Assembly: GCA_001995005.1 (NCBI GenBank)
Contig: MDJN01000214.1
Span: 1-5,021 of the forward strand
Reading direction: 5' to 3'
From: Candidatus Parepulonipiscium sp. PG-Nun2H_MBin03
Lineage (GTDB): Bacteria > Bacillota > Clostridia > Lachnospirales > Cellulosilyticaceae
Length of the DNA stretch: 5,021 bases
In this document: one piece after another, positions 1 through 5,017 of the stretch
Layout: the number at the start of each line of letters is the position of its first letter
How positions within the stretch are numbered: the stretch's first letter is position 1
The notes under the pieces: model-generated
Told to the model about the DNA's origin: nothing
What the model saw: the letters and a program-made list of their open reading frames with translations, nothing else
Database searches by the model: none
Made by a program: the position numbers and the translations under genes

Positions 1-223
1 TATTTTATTTATTACGGCAGACCACGGCTGTGACCCTACAACAAAAGGGACTGACCACACAAGAGAGTATGTACCTATAATCGCATATAGTGAGTTATTT
101 AAAGAAAATATAAATTTAGGTACACGTAATTCATTTGCAGATATTGGTGCAACTGTAGCAGAAATATTTAACAGTCCGAAATTAGATATAGGAATAAGTT
201 TTTTAGATAAACTTGCAAATTAG
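1..223 (+). CDS. deoB: Phosphopentomutase, 3' end only (partial)
   Basis: This is the last 73 codons of a gene that begins upstream of the window; the reading frame runs from base 2 to a TAG at 221-223. Phosphopentomutase interconverts ribose-1-phosphate and ribose-5-phosphate (and the deoxy forms) in the cytoplasm, linking nucleoside salvage to the pentose phosphate pathway. The visible part starts in the metal-binding core of the alkaline-phosphatase-like fold. It has TADHGCDP, with Asp at 20-22 and His at 23-25, followed by GTDHTREYVP with His at 56-58. The spacing of these three residues matches the manganese ligands Asp327, His328 and His339 known from Bacillus cereus DeoB. The later NLGTRNSFADIGATVAEIF stretch is the usual C-terminal signature of the family. 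No U-rich terminator follows the stop. The related phosphoglycerate mutase family lacks the GTDHTRE context, so the call is firm. Confidence 0.95.
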   Translation, partial: ILFITADHGCDPTTKGTDHTREYVPIIAYSELFKENINLGTRNSFADIGATVAEIFNSPKLDIGISFLDKLAN

Positions 224-250
224 TTATATAGGTTAAAATAGCGTGAATTA

Positions 251-270
251 ATACTAGTGTTATGTAGTAT
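251..270. repeat. Short inverted repeat upstream of the UPF0303 promoter
   Basis: ATACTA (251-256) and TAGTAT (265-270) form a perfect 6-bp inverted repeat around 8 bases. It lies 5 bp upstream of the -35 box of the next gene. It is AT-rich and has no following T-run, so it is not a convincing terminator for deoB. It could be part of an operator or a chance repeat in AT-rich DNA. Confidence 0.25.
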
Positions 271-275
271 AATTA

Positions 276-304
276 TTGACAAATATATAAAAAACATTTA
301 AAAT
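276..304 (+). promoter_or_regulatory. Sigma-A-type promoter for the UPF0303 gene
   Basis: A perfect -35 box TTGACA (276-281) is separated by exactly 17 bp from TAAAAT (299-304), which matches 5 of 6 bases of the consensus -10 box. The expected start of transcription is near 311, giving a leader of about 54 nt before the ATG at 365. This is the closest match to the consensus promoter in the window and suggests strong basal transcription unless it is repressed. Confidence 0.75.
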
Positions 305-319
305 GTACATGTTAGTACA
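294..319. promoter_or_regulatory. Overlapping palindromes on the -10 box, candidate operator
   Basis: Two palindromes overlap at the -10 region. ACATTT-A-AAATGT (294-306) is a perfect 13-bp palindrome containing the -10 box. TGTAC-N6-GTACA (304-319) is a perfect 5-bp inverted repeat over the expected transcription start. A repressor bound here would block RNA polymerase. The regulator is not identifiable from the sequence, and no regulator gene is adjacent. Confidence 0.4.
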
Positions 320-364
320 ATATGTAATAACAAATACAATTTAAAATTAAAGGAGAGATTTATT

Positions 365-823
365 ATGGAGAATCTAAAATTACAAGAAGAAAAGTTAAGA
401 TTTGATAACTTTACTAACGAAGAAGCACTAAAATTTGGAAATTTCATGGTGGAAAAAGCAAAAAAAGATGGAATATTGATTGCTGTTTCTATTCGTTTAG
501 GAAACGGATGCATTTTATTTCAACATTGTCCAACAGGAACAGGCCTAATTCATCAAAAATGGATGAAGCGTAAATTTAATACAGTCATGACTATGAGTAA
601 AAGTTCATTGCTAATGAAAGTTATAGGTGAAACTTATAATGAAGATGTAAAATTACATGGCCTAACAAATGAAGAATATATTTTCTGTGGGGGCGGATTC
701 CCAATTCGTAATAAGCAAAGTGATATAGTTTTAGGAGTTATTTTAGCTTCAAATTTACCAGATGTTGAAGACCATGCGTTTATTGTAGATTGTCTTAGCG
801 AATATTTAAATATTAGTTTATAA
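365..823 (+). CDS. UPF0303 family protein (HbpS/GlcG-like, 'haem-degrading' fold)
   Basis: The product is 152 aa, close to the usual size of UPF0303 proteins, and has no signal peptide or membrane segment, so it is probably cytoplasmic. Family landmarks are visible: an N-terminal F-x-NFTNEEALKFG segment (about 13-25), WMKRKFNTV (66-74), a glycine-rich CGGGFPIR (108-115), and GVILASNLP followed by EDHAFIVDCLSEYL (124-148). This pattern belongs to the HbpS/GlcG-type alpha/beta domain. Some members of the wider family bind or degrade haem, but the UPF0303 branch has no settled biochemical role, so haem activity is not claimed here. AAGGAGA at 350-356 lies 8 bases before the ATG and fixes the start. 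The gene has its own near-consensus promoter upstream and an intrinsic terminator downstream, so it looks monocistronic. Family assignment is by recognition of motifs; function is open. Confidence 0.85.
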   Translation: MENLKLQEEKLRFDNFTNEEALKFGNFMVEKAKKDGILIAVSIRLGNGCILFQHCPTGTGLIHQKWMKRKFNTVMTMSKSSLLMKVIGETYNEDVKLHGLTNEEYIFCGGGFPIRNKQSDIVLGVILASNLPDVEDHAFIVDCLSEYLNISL

Positions 824-853
824 TTATCTACTTGAACGTTAATTATATAAGAT

Positions 854-897
854 AAAAAGAGTATCATTTTTAGAAATAAATTTTGATACTCCTTTTT
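854..897 (+). terminator. Intrinsic terminator after the UPF0303 gene
   Basis: GAGTATCA (859-866) pairs perfectly with TGATACTC (884-891) around a 17-nt loop. The flanking AAAAA (854-858) can extend the stem against TTTTT (893-897) across one bulged C. The T-run directly follows the 3' arm, the normal shape of a Rho-independent terminator. The stem is AT-rich and the loop is long, so efficiency may be moderate. Confidence 0.8.
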
Positions 898-910
898 GTG
901 TGTAAAGATT

Positions 911-958
911 ACTTGCTCTTTATCTCACTGCCTAAGTGAAACGAGTATTAGAGCAAGT
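911..958 (+). other. Nested stem-loop between UPF0303 gene and galM
   Basis: ACTTGCTCT (911-919) pairs perfectly with AGAGCAAGT (950-958). Inside it, TCACT (925-929) pairs with AGTGA (935-939) around a GCCTA loop. Unpaired bases on both sides (5 and 10 nt) form an asymmetric internal loop. The element is followed by TCTTTC, a poor U-tract. It could be a second, backup terminator or a small structured RNA. It matches no riboswitch class I recognise. It lies upstream of the apparent galM promoter, so it would sit in the galM leader only if a more distal start is used. Confidence 0.45.
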
Positions 959-1022
959 TCTTTCAGATAAATTTTTAACAATGATTGATTTCAAAGTTTG
1001 TTATATTTTTTAAGATGGGTAC

Positions 1023-1051
1023 TTGCTTTGTTAAGTTTTAGCATATATAAT
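1023..1051 (+). promoter_or_regulatory. Promoter for galM
   Basis: A perfect -10 box TATAAT (1046-1051) lies 17 bp downstream of TTGCTT (1023-1028), a weak -35 box sharing only the TTG. Transcription would start near 1058, just before the AAGGAGAG ribosome binding site at 1061-1068, leaving a very short leader of about 16 nt. The weak -35 box leaves room for an activator. A TTGTTAA sequence, identical to a Rex half-site, sits in the spacer at 1028-1034. Confidence 0.55.
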
Positions 1052-1073
1052 GTAAAGAAAAAGGAGAGATTGA

Positions 1074-2066
1074 ATGATAGAAGCGATCAGAGTGACCAAT
1101 AGTCATGGTATGAGTTTAGAAGTGCTGAATATTGGTGGAGCGATAACTAAAATATTGGTTCCTGATAAAAATGGTAAGGTCGAAAATATTGTTTTGGCGT
1201 ACCAAGATTATAATGATTATATTATAAATAAGGCATACCTAGGTGTAATAATTGGTAGAACAGGTGGGCGTATAGGTGAAGCTAAGTTTGAATTAGATGG
1301 CACAGAGTATAGTTTGCCTAAAAATAATAATGATAATACTTTACATGGCGGAACCGGTATCCATACTAAAATATGGGAAATGAAACAAATTGATAATACT
1401 ATTAAATTGACCTATTTTAGCAAAGACGGCGATGATGGATATCCTGGAAATGTAAAAATTGAAGTTAGATATACTTTAACTGATGATAATGCAATAAGTA
1501 TAGATTACACAGCAACTACAGATAAAGCTACTCTACTAAATTTAACCAATCATACCTATTTTAACTTAGCAGGGGAGGCAAAAAAAGACGTACTTTCACA
1601 TAGTCTTAAACTAAACAGTAACTTTATTTTAGAAATAGACAAATTTTCCATACCTACAGGTAAATTAATTAACGTAAAAGATGAACCGACATTTGATTTT
1701 ACAACTAAAAAAATTATAGGAAAAGACATAAATGACCTAATACTAAGCGAAACGAGTGGATATGACCATCCATTTGTTATTGATAAGGATATGACACAGG
1801 ATATGGTTGTATATAGTGATGATGTGACAAAAAGATATATGACAATGAATACTACCTATCCGAATGTAATTATATATACAGCCAATTCACCAACCCAAGA
1901 AAAATTATTAGGGGGTAGCAAATATAATGCTAGATATGGCATTTGCTTTGAGGCACAAAATCCGCCTATTGGAGCAAATGAATGTAATAAAGAAATGAGT
2001 ATACTAAAACCGAATGAGGTGTATAAACAGAATACAACTTATAAATTTGGAATAATAGGTCAATAA
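1074..2066 (+). CDS. galM: Aldose 1-epimerase (galactose mutarotase)
   Basis: This 330-aa cytoplasmic enzyme converts beta to alpha anomers of aldoses such as galactose and glucose, feeding the Leloir pathway and other sugar kinases. The length is typical of bacterial GalM. Conserved elements appear in order: GRTGGRI (61-67, sugar-binding Arg62), LHGG (90-93, His91), DGDDGYPGN (118-126), NLTNHTYFNL (156-165, with His160 as the expected general acid), GYDHPF (229-234, Asp231) and CFEAQNPPI (291-299, with Glu293 as the expected general base). These match His96, His170, Asp243 and Glu304 of Lactococcus lactis GalM by motif. GRTGGRI replaces the more widely known GRxxNRI, losing its Asn. The ATG at 1074 is preceded by AAGGAGAG. 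No other galactose gene is visible nearby, so the physiological substrate may be a general hexose or pentose. No terminator separates it from rex, so some read-through is likely. Confidence 0.95.
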   Translation: MIEAIRVTNSHGMSLEVLNIGGAITKILVPDKNGKVENIVLAYQDYNDYIINKAYLGVIIGRTGGRIGEAKFELDGTEYSLPKNNNDNTLHGGTGIHTKIWEMKQIDNTIKLTYFSKDGDDGYPGNVKIEVRYTLTDDNAISIDYTATTDKATLLNLTNHTYFNLAGEAKKDVLSHSLKLNSNFILEIDKFSIPTGKLINVKDEPTFDFTTKKIIGKDINDLILSETSGYDHPFVIDKDMTQDMVVYSDDVTKRYMTMNTTYPNVIIYTANSPTQEKLLGGSKYNARYGICFEAQNPPIGANECNKEMSILKPNEVYKQNTTYKFGIIGQ

Positions 2067-2071
2067 CAGAA

Positions 2072-2100
2072 TTGCAAAATACAAAAAAGTGGTATATGAT
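2072..2100 (+). promoter_or_regulatory. Promoter for the rex cluster
   Basis: TTGCAA (2072-2077, 4 of 6 consensus bases) and TATGAT (2095-2100, 5 of 6) are separated by exactly 17 bp and sit in the galM-rex gap. Transcription would begin near 2107, about 30 nt before the rex ATG. The -10 box lies inside a small palindrome GTAT-ATG-ATAC (2092-2102). No full Rex operator (TTGTTAA-N4-TTAACAA type) is present here, so direct autorepression is not supported by the sequence. Confidence 0.6.
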
Positions 2101-2124
2101 ACACTAGATATAGAATGTTTTATG

Positions 2125-2130
2125 AGGAGG
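2125..2130 (+). promoter_or_regulatory. Ribosome binding site fixing the rex start
   Basis: AGGAGG at 2125-2130 lies 6 bases before the ATG at 2137. A longer in-frame opening from an ATG at 2089 has no such site, would overlap the proposed -10 box, and adds 16 residues not typical of Rex. A second in-frame ATG at 2122 overlaps the AGGAGG itself. The start at 2137 is therefore preferred. Confidence 0.85.
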
Positions 2131-2136
2131 CTAATC

Positions 2137-2766
2137 ATGACAGAACGAAAGATATCAATGGCAGTAATTAGAAGGTTACCTAGATATTACAGATATTTAG
2201 GCGAACTGCTAGATAACGGAGTAACAAAAGTGTCATCTAGTAAACTTAGTGTAAGTATGAATGTAACTGCATCACAAATTAGACAGGATTTAAATAATTT
2301 TGGTGGATTTGGCCAACAAGGTTATGGATATAACGTAGAGCATTTATATACAGAAATAGGCAAAATACTAGGGTTAAATAGAGTTTATAAAATGGTTTTA
2401 ATAGGAGCTGGAAATTTAGGTCAAGCGTTAGCTAATTATCAAACATTCAATAAAAGAGGATTTGAATTGATTAGTATATTTGATTTAAATCCGAAAGTTG
2501 TAGGTTTATTTATAAATGGAATTGAAGTTTTGGATATAGATAAACTATACGACTTTTTGCAAACTAATCCTATAGATATAGCAATATTAACAATGCCACA
2601 AATAGGGGTGGAACAAATGGCAAGTAATCTAGTAAAATGGGGTGTAAAAGGAATATGGAATTTTTCACCAGTAGATTTAACTAGCTCATCAAACGTAGTA
2701 ATAGAAAATGTAAACCTTTCTTATTCGCTTATGACACTTGCGTATCAAATCCATCAACATAAGTAA
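2137..2766 (+). CDS. rex: Redox-sensing transcriptional repressor Rex
   Basis: Rex is a dimeric cytoplasmic repressor that binds TTGTTAA/TTGTGAA-type inverted repeats when NADH is low and releases them when NADH rises. It thereby controls fermentation, NADH reoxidation and anaerobic respiration genes. The protein is 209 aa from the chosen start, the normal family length. An N-terminal winged-helix domain (about 1-80) includes IRRLPRYYRYL (11-21) and the recognition region TASQIRQDLNNFG with FGQQGYGYN (44-66). A Rossmann domain follows, with the dinucleotide loop IGAGNLGQAL (89-98) and the acidic FDLNP (115-119) at the end of the second strand. GIWNFSPVDL (172-181) and the C-terminal helix SLMTLAYQIHQ (197-207), swapped between subunits in known structures, complete the protein. 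It heads a close run with the coiled-coil gene and acpS; the gap to the next gene is only 36 bp. Alternative starts are discussed at its ribosome binding site. Confidence 0.96.
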   Translation: MTERKISMAVIRRLPRYYRYLGELLDNGVTKVSSSKLSVSMNVTASQIRQDLNNFGGFGQQGYGYNVEHLYTEIGKILGLNRVYKMVLIGAGNLGQALANYQTFNKRGFELISIFDLNPKVVGLFINGIEVLDIDKLYDFLQTNPIDIAILTMPQIGVEQMASNLVKWGVKGIWNFSPVDLTSSSNVVIENVNLSYSLMTLAYQIHQHK

Positions 2767-2802
2767 TGGGATGTAATCCTTGAAAAAAGAAGGAGAATAG
2801 CG

Positions 2803-3447
2803 ATGTTTAAAAAGATTATGGACACTATGGGTAAAAGAAAAGAAACTACCGATATGGTAAGTTATGCACATTTAATGAAAATGAGAGAAACATTATCTAG
2901 GCAAAATTTACCTATTGTTTCTCTTGATACTTCTTGGTATAAAATAAAAGAGATTATACAAGACAATAATTTTACAAGTCTAGAAGAAAAGATAAAAGAG
3001 GGAGTAAAAAAAAGGGGACAATTGACTTGTGACATAGAACAAACTTATAAAATGAAAAATAATTTAGTAAATAAAATATTGTTTCTTAGTCAACAAGAAG
3101 ATGAGACTTCAGCTATAGAGATGGAAACAGCTAAAGAAGCATTATTACTATTAAATGAACAATTGGCACAATATGAAAAAGATATAGTAAAAACAGAAGA
3201 AGATTTAGAAATAGATAATTTTAATATTATTGAAAAAGCTGTTACAAAAAGTTACACTATGATGAATGAGTATAGAAAAAACATAGTAAGTTTAGATAAA
3301 GAAATAGATGAGTACCGAAAATTGATGTTATCTAAAACGCAGCAAAAGCAAGAGTATGAAAAAGCACAACAAGAGTTGTATGCTTATTTGCATCAAGTGG
3401 TGGGACATGAAAATGTAGATAGTTTAGATAAAGCACTAGGAGTTTAA
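2803..3447 (+). CDS. Coiled-coil protein of unknown function
   Basis: I do not recognise a named family. The product is 214 aa, highly charged (many Lys, Glu, Gln), with no signal peptide, membrane segment or obvious catalytic motif. Residues about 1-75 contain a basic N-terminus and a KMRETLSRQNLPIVSLDTSWYK stretch (split across 26-47). From about 77 to 195 it is almost wholly predicted helix with heptad-like leucine and isoleucine spacing, notably 105-136 and 150-192. It ends with LHQVVGHENVDSLDKALGV, a short non-coiled tail. AAGGAG at 2790-2795 gives a good spacing to the ATG at 2803. It starts 36 bp after rex, and its TAA is separated by one base from the acpS ATG, so expression is probably coupled to acpS. 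A structural or scaffold role is possible, but this is inference from shape only. An A8G4 run at 3006-3017 is a potential slippage site. Confidence 0.85.
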   Translation: MFKKIMDTMGKRKETTDMVSYAHLMKMRETLSRQNLPIVSLDTSWYKIKEIIQDNNFTSLEEKIKEGVKKRGQLTCDIEQTYKMKNNLVNKILFLSQQEDETSAIEMETAKEALLLLNEQLAQYEKDIVKTEEDLEIDNFNIIEKAVTKSYTMMNEYRKNIVSLDKEIDEYRKLMLSKTQQKQEYEKAQQELYAYLHQVVGHENVDSLDKALGV

Positions 3448-3448
3448 G

Positions 3449-3814
3449 ATGATTATCGGAGTTGGCACAGATATTATAGAAATTGAGAGAGTCAAAAAGG
3501 CGATGCAAAATACCGCCTTTTTGACTAAATTATTTACGCAAAATGAAAGAGAATACTGCAAAACAAAAGCAGAAACTGTTGCAGGCTTATTTGCAGCAAA
3601 AGAGGCAGTCAGCAAAGCCTTAGGTACAGGCTTTAGAAATATAAAAATGAAAGAAGTAGAAATAACACATACAAAAATTGGGCAACCTATAGTAAATTTA
3701 TATGAAAATGCAAAAAAACAAGCAGATAGTTTAAATATAGATAATATAAATATTAGTATATCTCATTGCAAAACTTATGCTATAGCTTATGTTATTGTGG
3801 AAAAATGTGATTAG
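3449..3814 (+). CDS. acpS: Holo-[acyl-carrier-protein] synthase
   Basis: AcpS transfers the 4'-phosphopantetheine group of coenzyme A to a serine of apo-ACP, making the active carrier for fatty acid synthesis; it works as a trimer in the cytoplasm. The 121-aa length is standard. The N-terminal GVGTDIIEIERV (4-15) carries the metal-binding Asp8. GLFAAKEAVSKALGTGF (46-62) carries the second metal ligand Glu52 and the CoA-binding lysines. SISHCKTYAIAYVI (103-116) is the C-terminal signature. The ATG follows the preceding TAA by a single base (TAAGATG), and its AGGAG (3438-3442) lies within the upstream gene, so translational coupling is likely. A 13-bp perfect inverted repeat lies over codons 14-26. 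In many Firmicutes acpS is linked to alr, as here, but the NAD(P)HX epimerase/dehydratase gene often found between them is absent. Confidence 0.96.
   Translation: MIIGVGTDIIEIERVKKAMQNTAFLTKLFTQNEREYCKTKAETVAGLFAAKEAVSKALGTGFRNIKMKEVEITHTKIGQPIVNLYENAKKQADSLNIDNINISISHCKTYAIAYVIVEKCD
3490..3526 (+). other. 13-bp perfect inverted repeat inside acpS
   Basis: AGTCAAAAAGGCG (3490-3502) and CGCCTTTTTGACT (3514-3526) are exact reverse complements around an 11-nt loop. The GGCG/CGCC core followed by TTTTT has the shape of a bidirectional intrinsic terminator, yet it is wholly in frame within acpS, starting about 41 nt after the ATG. It is the longest uninterrupted perfect inverted repeat I found in the window. 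Whether it terminates, slows ribosomes or does nothing is not shown by the sequence. Confidence 0.6.
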
Positions 3815-3843
3815 TTGGTGAAATGTTTCATAATAAATATAAG
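3815..3843 (+). promoter_or_regulatory. Possible promoter for alr
   Basis: TTGGTG (3815-3820, 3 of 6 consensus bases) and TATAAG (3838-3843, 5 of 6) are 17 bp apart, immediately after the acpS stop. A perfect palindrome TGAAA-TG-TTTCA (3819-3830) overlaps the -35 box and spacer and could be an operator. The -35 match is weak, and the AT-rich context makes chance -10 boxes common, so alr may instead be read from the rex promoter. Confidence 0.35.
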
Positions 3844-3850
3844 GTACTAA

Positions 3851-3864
3851 TATATTTAAATATA
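3851..3864. repeat. AT-only palindrome in the alr leader
   Basis: TATATTTAAATATA is a perfect 14-bp palindrome made only of A and T, 25 bp upstream of the alr ATG. It would form only a weak hairpin in RNA. In DNA it could be a protein-binding site or a chance product of base composition. Confidence 0.3.
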
Positions 3865-3889
3865 GTGATATAGATAAAGGGAGGAGAAA

Positions 3890-5017
3890 ATGATTTTCCT
3901 AAGCCCACGAGTAATAGCAGAAGTTGATCTTAATGCTATAAGACATAATTATAAGCAAATTAGAAAAAATTTACCTAGAGACGTTGAGATAATGGGAGTG
4001 GTGAAAGCTGATGGATACGGCCATGGTGCAATAGAAGTTGCAAAAATTTTGCAAAGAGAAGGTGTTAATAGATTTGCTGTAGCCATTGCTAAAGAAGCCG
4101 AAGAACTTAGAGTTTCAGGTATAAAATCACCTATATTAGTTTTAGGATATACCCCGGTTGCGGACATTGAGATGCTTATAGTAAATGATTTGACACAGAC
4201 TATTTTTTCATATGAAATGGCAGAATATATATCAAAAGCAGCCAGTAAATTTAATAAAACTATAAATGTCCATATTAAAATAGATACAGGAATGGGTAGA
4301 ATAGGGTTTTTACCAAATACAAATAGTATAAATGAAATCATAAAGATTATGCAATTGCCTAATATTAATTTAGAAGGATTATTTACTCATTTTGCAACTG
4401 CAGACGATGAGGACACATCTTATACAAAAGAGCAATGGAGCATATTTAAAGGATTTATAAATGAGTTAAAGGATTTTAAAATAGAAATACCATTGCTTCA
4501 TGCCTCAAATAGTGGTGCAATTATAGCTCATAGTTATGCCAATTTAGATATAGTACGTCCAGGAATATTACTTTATGGACATTACCCTTCAAAATTTTTG
4601 CAAAATAAACAAGTAAATGTTATTCCTGCTATGACATTAAAAACTCAAATTGTCCATATCAAAAACTTACCCCCAGATAGATATATCAGCTATGGGAAAA
4701 AATTTAAAACTACTGAGGTTACTAAAATAGCAACAATACCAATAGGATATGCTGATGGATATCCTAGAAAATTATCAAATAAAGCACATGTATTAATAAA
4801 TGGAGAATTTGCAAAAATTGTAGGTACAATTTGTATGGACCAATTTATGGTAGATATAACCAATATTGCAGCCGAAGTTGGTGATGAGGTCATTTTATTT
4901 GGAAAACAAGCAGATAAGCAAATCTTTATAGAAGAACTAGCAGAAATAGCAGATACCATAAGTTACGAACTTATTTGTATGATAGGGAAACGTGTACCGA
5001 GACGGTATATAAAATAA
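3890..5017 (+). CDS. alr: Alanine racemase
   Basis: This PLP enzyme interconverts L- and D-alanine in the cytoplasm, supplying D-Ala for peptidoglycan. The 375-aa protein is complete and of normal length. The N-terminal TIM barrel opens with IAEVDLNAIRHNY (9-21) and contains VVKADGYGHG (37-46), where Lys39 should form the PLP aldimine. It continues with IDTGMGRIGF (131-140), LFTHFATAD (164-172), HASNSGA (204-210) and VRPGILLYG (222-230, Arg223, next to the PLP pyridine nitrogen in known structures). The C-terminal beta domain has ISYGKKF (266-272) with the second catalytic base Tyr268, then IPIGYADGYPR (283-293), CMDQFMVDIT (315-324), and a TISYEL segment near the C-terminus (356-361). All key residues are present. 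AGGGAGGAG (3878-3886) directly precedes the ATG; no nearer start exists. The stop (TAA) falls 4 bases before the window end, so any linked MazEF-type pair cannot be seen. Confidence 0.97.
   Translation: MIFLSPRVIAEVDLNAIRHNYKQIRKNLPRDVEIMGVVKADGYGHGAIEVAKILQREGVNRFAVAIAKEAEELRVSGIKSPILVLGYTPVADIEMLIVNDLTQTIFSYEMAEYISKAASKFNKTINVHIKIDTGMGRIGFLPNTNSINEIIKIMQLPNINLEGLFTHFATADDEDTSYTKEQWSIFKGFINELKDFKIEIPLLHASNSGAIIAHSYANLDIVRPGILLYGHYPSKFLQNKQVNVIPAMTLKTQIVHIKNLPPDRYISYGKKFKTTEVTKIATIPIGYADGYPRKLSNKAHVLINGEFAKIVGTICMDQFMVDITNIAAEVGDEVILFGKQADKQIFIEELAEIADTISYELICMIGKRVPRRYIK

Noticed and set aside
251..270. Terminator for deoB at the ATACTA/TAGTAT repeat
   Set aside because: The stem is only 6 bp of mostly A-T pairs and no T-run follows.
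304..319. TnrA/GlnR nitrogen box at TGTAC-N6-GTACA
   Set aside because: The TGTNA-N7-TNACA pattern needs 17 bases and an A at the fifth position; this site has 16 bases and a C there.
2089..2136. Longer N-terminus for Rex from the ATG at 2089
   Set aside because: It lacks a ribosome binding site, runs through the proposed -10 box and adds 16 residues not typical of Rex; AGGAGG at 2125-2130 points to the ATG at 2137.
3819..3830. CcpA cre site at TGAAATGTTTCA
   Set aside because: The arms resemble cre arms, but the centre is 2 bases rather than the 4 with a CG core needed for the consensus, so the spacing does not fit.
3949..4341. Open reading frame on the minus strand inside alr, and similar minus-strand openings at 298-513, 634-867, 2689-2871 and 4690-4959
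   Set aside because: They lie opposite well-supported genes or promoters, have no ribosome binding site or recognisable motif, and their composition is that of antisense of AT-rich coding DNA.
4995..5007. Terminator at the end of alr (TACCG-AGA-CGGTA)
   Set aside because: It is within the coding sequence, has a 5-bp stem, and the following bases are A-rich rather than T-rich; the true downstream region is outside the window.
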